Positions 18,353-26,323 of a stretch of 64,000 nucleotides of DNA are shown here, in pieces. The DNA is from Acholeplasmataceae bacterium (GTDB taxonomy: Bacteria > Bacillota_I > Bacilli_A > Acholeplasmatales > Acholeplasmataceae), in NCBI GenBank assembly GCA_030603805.1, contig JAUVXD010000007.1, positions 29,251 through 93,250 of the forward strand, in the 5' to 3' direction. The position numbers and the translations under genes are program-made. Numbering within the stretch: position 1 is the first letter of the stretch; each line of letters starts with the position of its first letter. Below the pieces are notes generated by a model. The model searched no databases and was not told where the DNA came from. It saw only the letters and a program-made list of their open reading frames with translations.

Positions 18353-18676
18353 ATGAGAAATAAGCGTGTTCAAATTGCGATTTTAATCTTACTTTCCATC
18401 ATTTTGATTGTATGGATTGGTAGGCTTGTTGGGATTTTTGTTTTCAACTGGTCTTGGTATCCTGTCTATGGACACATGAGTGGTATGATGCCCTTTGGTA
18501 TGATTTTGATGGTTTTCTTCTGGCTATGCATTACCTACATCGTTTTGACATTATTCGAAAAAAAAGATGAAAAATTACATCATCACGATCGTGAAATTTT
18601 GAAAGAAAGACTAGCACATGGAGAAATATCCATTGAAGAATATGAAAAGCTACTTAAAAAAATAAAGGAGGAGTAA
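18353..18676 (+). CDS. Two-TM protein with C-terminal SHOCT domain
   Basis: 107 residues. Two membrane helices (about 8-30 and 42-65) are followed by a charged linker and a C-terminal SHOCT motif, LKERLAHGEISIEEYEKLLKKI. A His- and Met-rich external loop (YPVYGHMSGMMPFGM) between the helices could bind copper. First gene of a four-gene operon with cueP. SHOCT proteins are often next to envelope and metal-stress genes; the molecular role is unknown. Confidence 0.75.
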   Translation: MRNKRVQIAILILLSIILIVWIGRLVGIFVFNWSWYPVYGHMSGMMPFGMILMVFFWLCITYIVLTLFEKKDEKLHHHDREILKERLAHGEISIEEYEKLLKKIKEE

Positions 18677-18679
18677 ACA

Positions 18680-19024
18680 ATGAAAAAATTAGTGATATTT
18701 ACAGGTGTTTTAATGGTTGTTGCAATCGCACTAACAACGATGACTTACGCAATACCAAATTTTAATTATTGGCAAAATGATGAAGCAGAATCCTATGTAA
18801 GACCTTGTCATCAAAATAGAAGACAAACGTCTTATGCTTGGTACTACTTACACTTAAGCTCAGAAAATCAAGAAATCATCGACTTATTATATATCGAATA
18901 TTTAAGTGCATATGATTTTGACGCTATGACAGCAGAAGAAAAAATTGAAACTATTAAGGAGATTAAATCATTATTAATCGATTATATGATCGAAGAAGAG
19001 ATGATTACAAACAGGCAACCATGA
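18680..19024 (+). CDS. Small exported protein of unknown function
   Basis: 114 residues with a signal peptide or N-terminal anchor (KKLVIFTGVLMVVAIALTTMTYA, cleavage possible near 23-25). The mature part is helical and acidic, with an EEKIETIKEIKSLLIDYMIEEEM helix. AAGGAGG precedes the start. It overlaps cueP by four bases and lies three bases after the SHOCT gene, so it belongs to the copper/envelope operon. I do not recognise the family. Confidence 0.65.
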   Translation: MKKLVIFTGVLMVVAIALTTMTYAIPNFNYWQNDEAESYVRPCHQNRRQTSYAWYYLHLSSENQEIIDLLYIEYLSAYDFDAMTAEEKIETIKEIKSLLIDYMIEEEMITNRQP

Positions 19025-19572
19025 AACAAACCATCATCGTTTTAAGTATATTGATTACTATTATTGCTGGGATTATCATTTTAAGAACAAATCAATCAAC
19101 AGATTTTTTAAAGCAAGAAGGACTAGATGGGTTAGATACCGTCGAAATGGTTGAACTCTTAGAAGCGCGCACTATCGATCCAAACCACTATATTGCAAGC
19201 ATTTCTGGCACTGAACTTAAAATCATTACAGCTAAAGAGACCTATTCATTTTTAGTTCCTCATGATTTGTTTTATCTTTCAATTGCTCCCTATATTCAGT
19301 CAACACATGCATGTTCTATTCACAATCTAACAACCTGTAGGGGAGAACTCAAAAATAAAGTCTTTGATGTTGAAATTAGAGACTTAGCTAATAATCTAGT
19401 CATCAGTCGCTCAGTTGTGTCAGAAGATAATGGATTTGCAGGTATTTGGTTACCAAGAAATATGGAGGGAAGCATCACCGTCTATTATCAGGGACTCATA
19501 TCTACAAGACCTATAAGTACTTTTGATGATTCATTCACCTGCCTTACAACCTTAGAGCTTAGAAATCCATAA
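19021..19572 (+). CDS. cueP: Extracytoplasmic copper-binding protein CueP
   Basis: 183 residues with an N-terminal signal/anchor (about 4-21). The CueP core is clear: LFYLSIAPYIQSTHACSIHNLTTCRGELKNK and later DNGFAGIWLPRNMEG and FTCLTTLEL. The three conserved cysteines (98, 106, 174) correspond to those of Salmonella CueP, which binds periplasmic copper. Here it would be lipid- or TM-anchored outside the cell. It overlaps the previous gene by four bases. Confidence 0.85.
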   Translation: MKQTIIVLSILITIIAGIIILRTNQSTDFLKQEGLDGLDTVEMVELLEARTIDPNHYIASISGTELKIITAKETYSFLVPHDLFYLSIAPYIQSTHACSIHNLTTCRGELKNKVFDVEIRDLANNLVISRSVVSEDNGFAGIWLPRNMEGSITVYYQGLISTRPISTFDDSFTCLTTLELRNP

Positions 19573-19584
19573 GGAGGAAAAAAA

Positions 19585-19785
19585 ATGAAAATTCAAATGA
19601 AACAAGTGTGTTGTTGCGGGTTTAAGACCTTAAAAACAAAGTTGATTGAGCTTGGTGCAAAAAAAGTTTTGATTCATCTCGATGAACTTCAAATAGATGT
19701 TGAATTAAGTGATGATCCAGAGCTTAAATCAAAAATTTTGTTCTTACTCAATCAAAAACAACTCAATTATGAAATTTTAGAATAG
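19585..19785 (+). CDS. 66-residue Cys-Cys-Cys protein, HMA-like fold predicted
   Basis: The first strand leads into QVCCCGF, then KTLKTKLIELGAKKVLIHLDELQIDVELSDD and a second helix, giving the beta-alpha-beta-beta-alpha-beta order of HMA domains. The metal loop has three adjacent cysteines and no CxxC. GGAGG precedes it and it lies 12 bases after cueP, last in the operon. A cytoplasmic metal chaperone is plausible but unproved. Confidence 0.6.
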   Translation: MKIQMKQVCCCGFKTLKTKLIELGAKKVLIHLDELQIDVELSDDPELKSKILFLLNQKQLNYEILE

Positions 19786-19796
19786 ATCACAAAAGG

Positions 19797-19819
19797 GCAT
19801 GATTAATTTCATGCTTTTT
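19797..19819 (+). terminator. Terminator of the SHOCT-cueP operon
   Basis: GCATGA-TTAATT-TCATGC (19797-19814) followed by TTTTT. Confidence 0.75.
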
Positions 19820-19852
19820 ATATTTACTGTATAATAAATGTGTGGTGATACC

Positions 19853-20542
19853 ATGAAAATTCTTATCATTGAAGATCATAAAAAAATTAATGATCTCTTA
19901 AGTCTTTATTTAAAACAAGAACATCACGATGTTTTACAAGCCTTTAATGGAAAAGAGGCACTTTTACTGTTTGATTCTCATAAAATTGATTTAGTCATTA
20001 CCGATTTAATGCTTCCAGATATCCAAGGTGAAGACTTAATCAAACATATGAGAACCACTGGAAACACCTATATTATTTGTCTTTCAGCTAAAACAGATGT
20101 CACTCATAAAATTGATGTTTTTTCTCTTGGTGCTGATGATTACATGACCAAACCATTTTCAGTTGATGAAGTCATTGCCAAACTGAAAAATATAGAGAAA
20201 AGACTGAAACAATACCTGCAAAAACCGTTATCCTATAATCAACAAAAACTCATCATTTACCCAGCTGAACTCAAAGTTCTATATAACCTTAAACCAATTG
20301 AATTGACGCATTATGAACTTAAAATCCTCATTCACCTTTCATCAAATCCACACCGTATCTACTCAAGAGATGATTTGATGATGAGTCTTTTTGATCAAAG
20401 TGAAGCATATGATCGGGTCATCGATGCATTTATAAAAAATATTCGAAAAAAATTAAACGATCATGCTAGAAATCCACTTTTTATTAAGACACATTACGGC
20501 TTAGGGTATCAATTTATAGGAGTCAAAGATGACGAACTTTAA
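19853..20542 (+). CDS. OmpR/PhoB-family response regulator
   Basis: 229 residues. The receiver domain has the acidic pair near 8-9 (IIEDH), the phospho-Asp near 50 in VITDLMLPD, and the conserved Lys in TKPF. A winged-helix DNA-binding domain follows (about 125-225; LTHYELKILIHLSSNP..., IRKKLND, GLGYQFIG). The start at 19853 is preferred over an in-frame ATG at 19838, which overlaps the promoter end (TATAAT 19830-19835). Overlaps its kinase by 14 bases. Candidate targets are the direct repeats at 14243 and 18301. Confidence 0.9.
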   Translation: MKILIIEDHKKINDLLSLYLKQEHHDVLQAFNGKEALLLFDSHKIDLVITDLMLPDIQGEDLIKHMRTTGNTYIICLSAKTDVTHKIDVFSLGADDYMTKPFSVDEVIAKLKNIEKRLKQYLQKPLSYNQQKLIIYPAELKVLYNLKPIELTHYELKILIHLSSNPHRIYSRDDLMMSLFDQSEAYDRVIDAFIKNIRKKLNDHARNPLFIKTHYGLGYQFIGVKDDEL

Positions 20543-21770
20543 TCACTTTTTTAAACAAAACATGACACGATTTTTTGCCTTACTATTTGCAGGCTTAATG
20601 ATTATCGCAAATATCGGTTTATATGTTTTGCTTACCATACAATATAATCGGGAAATCAATAGACAAACTGAATCACTCATTGAGATGATTGAGCATTTGA
20701 TTCTTCAAGAAGATATGGAGACCTCTATCATTTATCTCGAACATTATGATCATACACATGGTGTATCTATGATTTTTAGTGATGAACAGGATGTCATTCG
20801 TTATCAAAGCTTGAAAATATCTGATCAAAGTAAAACTTATTTTATCATGTATCAAGATACATACTTAGGCAAAATTGAACTTGACTTTCAGTCTGCACGC
20901 TTTGGTAAAGAGTTAACCCTTGGATTGATTATTTTTAATGTGTTTTCTTTTTCACTTTTCGTACTTAGTTTATCTATTCTTTATCGCTATATCAATAAAC
21001 AATACCAAAAAGTCAATCAAGACTTAATCAAAGTTGGAAGTGAAGAAAAAGAGTTTGTATTTAAAGATATATCCTTAATTAATGATCGGTATCTTGAAGC
21101 ACTACAGGCTGAAAAACAGACAAAAGAACTTCAAGCGCACTATGTAAATGTGCTTGCTCACGATATTAAAACACCACTCACTGTGATGAAAGCTTATTTA
21201 GAAGGTGTTCACTTGGGTAGAATTGAGTACTCAAAAACGTTAGCTTTAGAATTACTTGATGAAATTAAAGCAATCGAATCTTTAATTCCAAAACTACTCG
21301 TCAAAGATCTAAAAGAAATTATCAAGCTCCAAAATGTGAGTTTAATTTTGAAAGAGTTATTAGAAAACATTAAGGAAGTAATGTTATCAAAAAAAATCAC
21401 TTTACATGCATCAATTGAAGATGTAGATTTAAATATCTCTAGAAATGACTTTCAAAGGCTTGCAGAACATTTGATATTTAACGCCTTTTATTATTCTAAT
21501 GAGAAAAGTCACATTTGGATTACATTAAGCAACCAAGACATGCTATTCAGTGTCAAAGACGAAGGTATCGGTATGTCTTATGAGGATATTCAATCGATTA
21601 AGAAGGGGTCATTCCGCTCACAAGATGCACAAAAAATGCATCCAAAAGGTAGTGGTATTGGTCTAAAAATCGTCGATGAAATCATCAAAAAGTATCACTT
21701 TGATTTAGATATATCTAGTCAAGTGAATCAAGGTTCTACGTTTACTATAAAATTTAAACCAAAACAATAA
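20529..21770 (+). CDS. Sensor histidine kinase
   Basis: 413 residues. Two membrane helices (about 14-34 and 136-158) bracket an extracellular sensor of about 100 residues. The H box is NVLAHDIKTPLTVMKAYLEG (His near 210). The catalytic domain has the N box HLIFNAFYYSNE, the G1 box DEGIGMS and the G2 box GSGIGLKIVDEI. It pairs with the overlapping response regulator. The neighbouring copper and envelope genes suggest metal or envelope stress as the signal; the sensor domain has no recognised motif. Confidence 0.9.
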   Translation: MTNFNHFFKQNMTRFFALLFAGLMIIANIGLYVLLTIQYNREINRQTESLIEMIEHLILQEDMETSIIYLEHYDHTHGVSMIFSDEQDVIRYQSLKISDQSKTYFIMYQDTYLGKIELDFQSARFGKELTLGLIIFNVFSFSLFVLSLSILYRYINKQYQKVNQDLIKVGSEEKEFVFKDISLINDRYLEALQAEKQTKELQAHYVNVLAHDIKTPLTVMKAYLEGVHLGRIEYSKTLALELLDEIKAIESLIPKLLVKDLKEIIKLQNVSLILKELLENIKEVMLSKKITLHASIEDVDLNISRNDFQRLAEHLIFNAFYYSNEKSHIWITLSNQDMLFSVKDEGIGMSYEDIQSIKKGSFRSQDAQKMHPKGSGIGLKIVDEIIKKYHFDLDISSQVNQGSTFTIKFKPKQ

Positions 21771-21795
21771 CATTTGATAAACCATGGAGAGAACA

Positions 21796-22587
21796 ATGAA
21801 AGAAATAGACGCAAATAAAAATGCTTGGAATACATTATCCAAAGACCATTATCATCACTTTAAAGAAAGACTAAAAAAAGAAGATACACTCTTAAATGAA
21901 CATATCTTAAAAGAACTTGGAGATATCTCATCAAAGACACTTTTGCATCTTCAATGCAATACTGGAGCAGATACCTTATCTCTTGCTAGATTAGGGTTAT
22001 CTTTTGTTACAGGTGTTGATTTATCTGATCAAAACATCTATTATGCAAACCAATTAAAAGATGATTTTCAAATGAATCAAGTTCAGTTTATCGAATCTAA
22101 TGTTTTAACTCTAAGTGATATCCATCAAGAAACATATGACATCGTTTTTACATCTGAAGGTGTCCTTGGTTGGCTTCCAGATTTAAAAGCATGGGCTAAA
22201 GTCATTTTTGAACACTTAAATAAAGGTGGTTTTTTCTATATTTATGATAGTCACCCCTTTTTTCACATGCTAGATCAAGAAGCCTTGATTCAAAGAAGAT
22301 TTCAACACAAATATGATTATTTCGACCAAAATGCAGATTATGATGAAGCGATTGGTGGTTATGCGTCTGAAACCAAATATGCAGGAAACTATTGGTGGAA
22401 TCATAAAATCTCAGATATTTTAAATGCCTTAATCGAAGCAGGATTAACGATTGAATATATGCATGAGTTTGATACATTATTTTGGAATAATGGCGGTATG
22501 ACAGAAGTCAAAAAAGGACTTTATCAATATCCTGAGTTTAAAAATAAAATGCCATTCTCATATTCGATTAAAGCTATAAAAAAATAA
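21796..22587 (+). CDS. Class I SAM-dependent methyltransferase
   Basis: 263 residues. Rossmann-type motif I is LLHLQCNTGADTLSLARLG, followed by TGVDLSDQNIYYANQL and the motif IV region YDIVFTSEGVLGWLPDL. The start at 21796 has GGAGAG upstream; ATG 21784 overlaps that ribosome site. It resembles the small-molecule methyltransferases common in Firmicutes; the substrate is not predictable. Convergent with the next gene. Confidence 0.8.
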   Translation: MKEIDANKNAWNTLSKDHYHHFKERLKKEDTLLNEHILKELGDISSKTLLHLQCNTGADTLSLARLGLSFVTGVDLSDQNIYYANQLKDDFQMNQVQFIESNVLTLSDIHQETYDIVFTSEGVLGWLPDLKAWAKVIFEHLNKGGFFYIYDSHPFFHMLDQEALIQRRFQHKYDYFDQNADYDEAIGGYASETKYAGNYWWNHKISDILNALIEAGLTIEYMHEFDTLFWNNGGMTEVKKGLYQYPEFKNKMPFSYSIKAIKK

Positions 22588-22612
22588 GAAATAGACAAAA
22601 CTTCTATTTCTT
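22586..22612 (-). terminator. Terminator between convergent genes
   Basis: AAGAAATAGA (22586-22595) pairs with TCTATTTCTT (22603-22612). The T-run is on the minus strand, so it ends the helicase gene; it also overlaps the stop of the methyltransferase gene. Confidence 0.75.
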
Positions 22613-24955
22613 ATCTTCATAAGTTTCCCAAAACTGAGATAGTTCTTTACTCAAATGCTCATGATCTTTGATGATTGTGGGCTTTTTCCATTCTAAGGGA
22701 TAAAGCTTTTGATAGGTTTGTGTGGTAAACCGATCATCAATTAAAACAGCAATCCCGTAATCTTCTTTTCTTCGAATCACACGACCGACCGCTTGAATAA
22801 CCTTATTCATTCCTGGATAGGTATATGCATAATTAAAGCCTTGATCAAACTTTTGTTGATAATAATCTTTAAGTTCATTGTTTTGTTCGGAAAGCATGGG
22901 TAGTCCCACCCCAACAACAATAACGCCATGAAGCATATCTCCAACATAATCAATGCCTTCAGCAAACATACCACCCATCACAAATAGACCCAGTTGGGAT
23001 CTTTGATTTTCAGTCTTAAATCGGTCTAAAGTCACATCTCTTAAGTCTTGTGACATATCTCTTTCTTGAATGAAGTAGTCACAAGATATATTTTTTGGTA
23101 GTGCATCAAGCACTTGATTTAAATAGTGATACGAAGGAAAAAATGCGATATAATTACCTTTTTTGGATTCAACGACTCGTTTAATCGTTTGCGAAACTAA
23201 GGATATAGAAGAACTTCGGTCTTGAAATCTTGTCGATATTTGATTTAATATCATCAGTTTTAAACGATTAGGATCAAAAGGAGATTTGATTTTTAAAGTC
23301 TCACCCTTCGATTCAGTCAGTAATGTTTGATAGTATTCGATAGGATAGAGGGTTGCACTAAAAAACACAGTCCCATAGGCTTTATGTTTGATCGTATCAT
23401 GAATGAAGGCACTCGCATCAAGACATTGAAGTGTGATGGTGATATCGCCATCTTCAAGTTTTTGGATATGTGTGACATAAGCATCATTATAGTACTCAAA
23501 TATTCTTATAAACCCTAAGATGGATAGATAACCTTCCATGACATCCGCTTTCTTAGGATACTTAGGATTTTCTTTTATAGCATTTTCTATTTTCTTCATT
23601 AAATGTCTTAAAACATCAATGAGTTCATCGCCTGGATATTCTATGGACAAAAAGGGTTTGGTGGCTAATCTTTCCTCATAAAGAGCAAAGTGATCTAAGA
23701 CCTTTTTGACAGCGTTTCGAATCGTAGGCTTCATTTGATTGGCAAGTCTTCTAATTTTAATAAAATCAGAACGTATAATTGTTGATGAATACATATCTCT
23801 AGACCTTGAAATCATGTTATGGGCTTCATCAATTAAAAGGAGGGGTTTATAGTTTTCTTCATCAAAGTATCTAATCAAATGAGCTCTTGGATCAAAAACA
23901 TAATTATAATCACAAATAATGACATCTACAAAATAAGAAACATATAATGAAAATTCAAATGGACAAACCATGTGTTTTCTTGCATAGCGTTCAACAACGC
24001 TTCGAGTCATTAAGGTTTCATGATCAAAAATATCTTCCATAGCTTCTTGTAGACGGTCAAAGAATCCTTTAGCAAACGGACATTTTTCAGGATCACACTC
24101 TCTTTTTTCTAAAAAACAAATCGAATCTTTAGAGGTTAATTCTAAGGTTTTCGTCTCAAGTCCTGATTCATGAAGCATATCCATGGTATCTAGTGCAACT
24201 TTCTTACCTTGAGTCTTAGCCGTTAAGTAAAATATCTTTTGATTGTCTTCATGAAGCGATTTTAAGGTTGAAAATAAGGAAGCCATGGTTTTGCCAATTC
24301 CTGTAGGTGCTATCGCATAAAGCAGATCATCATCCATCATCGTCTGATAGACAGCTGTCATCATCTCTCTTTGACCTCTACGGTACGTATCAAAGGGAAA
24401 GTATAGATTCTTGATTGTCTCTTTTTTTCTTTCATAATGAAGATAAAGCTTTTCAAGCCATTTAAGATATCTTTCAATGGATTCTGTGAAAAAGGATTCG
24501 AGTAAATCAACATCAAAATAGGATTCAAAATGTCTCACCTGATAATCACTTAACTGAATATAAGTCACACGACCTAAGATATCGGTTAAGTTTTTATTTT
24601 TCATCATCATATAAGCATACATCTTAAGTTGTGATAGATGCTCAAGATTTAAGGCAAAATCATCAGAGAATATGTTTTTGCGAGTCGATTTAATTTCTTC
24701 AATCATCACCTCATCATTTCGATTGAGTAAACCATCAATTCGACCTGAAAGTGTGATTAAGATGTCATCTGAATAAGAAAAACTATACTGAATAAAAACT
24801 TCAGCATCATCTGTTGATTGATATTTACTTTGTAGATACTGGTGTGCTTTAGTCCCTTCGAGTAGAGATACATTTTGAAATGTCTCAGAGGAGAGATCCC
24901 CGCTTGCATATAAGAAGGATATTAGTTCACCAACGCCAATTTTAAACTCTTTCAT
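22604..24955 (-). CDS. PD-(D/E)XK nuclease - DinG/Rad3-type helicase fusion
   Basis: 783 residues. The N-terminal about 150 residues carry a RecB/Cas4-like nuclease core (GRIDGL with Asp74, then EEIKST with Glu87-x-Lys89). The rest is a superfamily 2 XPD/DinG helicase: Walker A APTGIGKTMAS (216-222), an iron-sulfur cluster region with cysteines in SICFLEKRECDPEKCPF and MVCPF, LLIDEAHN (Walker B, DEAH), VFFSATL, and VIQAVGRVIRRKEDYG (motif VI). It probably unwinds and trims DNA or R-loop substrates in repair. Fusions of this type are known in Firmicutes. Confidence 0.85.
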   Translation of the reverse strand: MKEFKIGVGELISFLYASGDLSSETFQNVSLLEGTKAHQYLQSKYQSTDDAEVFIQYSFSYSDDILITLSGRIDGLLNRNDEVMIEEIKSTRKNIFSDDFALNLEHLSQLKMYAYMMMKNKNLTDILGRVTYIQLSDYQVRHFESYFDVDLLESFFTESIERYLKWLEKLYLHYERKKETIKNLYFPFDTYRRGQREMMTAVYQTMMDDDLLYAIAPTGIGKTMASLFSTLKSLHEDNQKIFYLTAKTQGKKVALDTMDMLHESGLETKTLELTSKDSICFLEKRECDPEKCPFAKGFFDRLQEAMEDIFDHETLMTRSVVERYARKHMVCPFEFSLYVSYFVDVIICDYNYVFDPRAHLIRYFDEENYKPLLLIDEAHNMISRSRDMYSSTIIRSDFIKIRRLANQMKPTIRNAVKKVLDHFALYEERLATKPFLSIEYPGDELIDVLRHLMKKIENAIKENPKYPKKADVMEGYLSILGFIRIFEYYNDAYVTHIQKLEDGDITITLQCLDASAFIHDTIKHKAYGTVFFSATLYPIEYYQTLLTESKGETLKIKSPFDPNRLKLMILNQISTRFQDRSSSISLVSQTIKRVVESKKGNYIAFFPSYHYLNQVLDALPKNISCDYFIQERDMSQDLRDVTLDRFKTENQRSQLGLFVMGGMFAEGIDYVGDMLHGVIVVGVGLPMLSEQNNELKDYYQQKFDQGFNYAYTYPGMNKVIQAVGRVIRRKEDYGIAVLIDDRFTTQTYQKLYPLEWKKPTIIKDHEHLSKELSQFWETYEDKK

Positions 24956-25053
24956 AGTGCCCTCGCTATCTTATATTATACACGTAAATCAATGTTCATC
25001 TTTTTTTTTAAGTTGATGTAAAATAGAGTTAATGATTGAAGAGGTGATTAAAA

Positions 25054-26073
25054 ATGCAACACAAATTAACCAAAGGTCCTTTATTAAATGATCAGGGGGA
25101 ACTGATTGAAGCAGGATATCATACATCTTTAGTAAAGAGTTATGACCGTTCTAAGATTAAGGTCAAAGGCATGCGTATTAAAGAATGGGATTATTATTAT
25201 GTGGGTCATGATCATATAGGTTTCGCTTTAACGGTTGCAGATAATGATTACTTGTGGCTAACATCCATCACTTTTTTTGATTTTATCGAAAAGAAGGAAC
25301 ATACCTATACCAAACTAGGCTGGTTTCCAAGAGGGAAGTTTAAAATGCCACCAACGTCAACCAAAGGAGATATCAGACTAAAATCATCGAAACAAACCAT
25401 TGAAATCATCATTGAAGGTAAGAAAAGACATCTTAAGGTTTATGTGAAGGATTTTAAAAAGGGTATAGATCTCAATGTAAACCTTATCTTAGAGCCCACC
25501 ATCAAAGATAGCATGGTGATTGCAACCCCTTTTCATAAGAAAGGACATTTCTATTACAATCAAAAAATAAATCTCTTAAAATCCAAAGGCAGTCTCATTT
25601 TAGGTCATCATGCTTTTGAATTAAACGATGCTTATGGTGTGCTAGATTGGGGTAGAGGTGTTTGGACTTATCAAAATACGTGGTACTGGTCATCCTTATC
25701 AGGCGTAGAAGAGGGTCATTTGATTGGGTTTAATCTAGGCTATGGATTTGGAGATACATCTCAAGCTTCTGAAAATATGGTTTTCTATGATCAAGAAACA
25801 TTTAAGCTTGATGATGTCACATTCAATATCCCCATTAAAGAGGGTAAAGAATCCTATTTAGAACCTTGGACAATTACTTCAAGCAAGCAAGATATCTCAT
25901 TAATATTTACACCGATATTAGATCGGCACTCTCATTCCAATGTTATTTTCATCAGTTCACTCCAACACCAAGTCTTTGGAAAATTCAGTGGAACCATAAA
26001 AGTATCTGATGACCGTATCATTGAAATTAAAAATTTGATGGGATTTGCAGAAAAAGTGAAGAACCGCTGGTGA
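25054..26073 (+). CDS. DUF2804 family protein
   Basis: 339 residues. The N-terminus LTKGPLLNDQGELIEAGYHTSLVKSYDRSKIK and the segment IKEWDYYYVGHDHIGFALTVADN, together with YGVLDWGRGVWTYQNTWYWSSLSG, are characteristic of DUF2804. The family is all-beta and of unknown function, related in outline to lipocalin-like hydratases. Monocistronic, with AGAGGTGA before the start and a terminator after it. Confidence 0.85.
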   Translation: MQHKLTKGPLLNDQGELIEAGYHTSLVKSYDRSKIKVKGMRIKEWDYYYVGHDHIGFALTVADNDYLWLTSITFFDFIEKKEHTYTKLGWFPRGKFKMPPTSTKGDIRLKSSKQTIEIIIEGKKRHLKVYVKDFKKGIDLNVNLILEPTIKDSMVIATPFHKKGHFYYNQKINLLKSKGSLILGHHAFELNDAYGVLDWGRGVWTYQNTWYWSSLSGVEEGHLIGFNLGYGFGDTSQASENMVFYDQETFKLDDVTFNIPIKEGKESYLEPWTITSSKQDISLIFTPILDRHSHSNVIFISSLQHQVFGKFSGTIKVSDDRIIEIKNLMGFAEKVKNRW

Positions 26074-26105
26074 CACATAGATAAGAAATAAACTTTAAAT
26101 GATAC

Positions 26106-26147
26106 ATGGCTTACATTGGGTTATTTCCCATAAGTAAGCCATTTCTA
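26106..26147 (+). terminator. Terminator after the DUF2804 gene
   Basis: ATGGCTTAC (26106-26114) pairs with GTAAGCCAT (26134-26142), with an inner TGGG/CCCA stem, then TTCTATTTTT. Confidence 0.8.
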
Positions 26148-26224
26148 TTTTTCTATCTAAAATTGTTCTGATACTACGTATCAAGCAGATGAAAATATTT
26201 TCAAAATTATGTGAGATTTCTTTA

Positions 26225-26286
26225 TTGAAATCAGACCTTTAAAAGTTTATAATACATGTAAGCCGTTTTGTTGACGCTTGCAAAAC
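26225..26286 (+). promoter_or_regulatory. nrdJ promoter and leader hairpin
   Basis: TTGAAA (26225-26230), 17 bases, TATAAT (26248-26253). The short leader holds GTTTTG (26265-26270) pairing with CAAAAC (26281-26286). No NrdR box and no cobalamin riboswitch is visible, although the enzyme needs B12. Confidence 0.65.
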
Positions 26287-26323
26287 AGGTTTAAGGGGAT
26301 AATTTAAAAATGAGGTGGATAAG

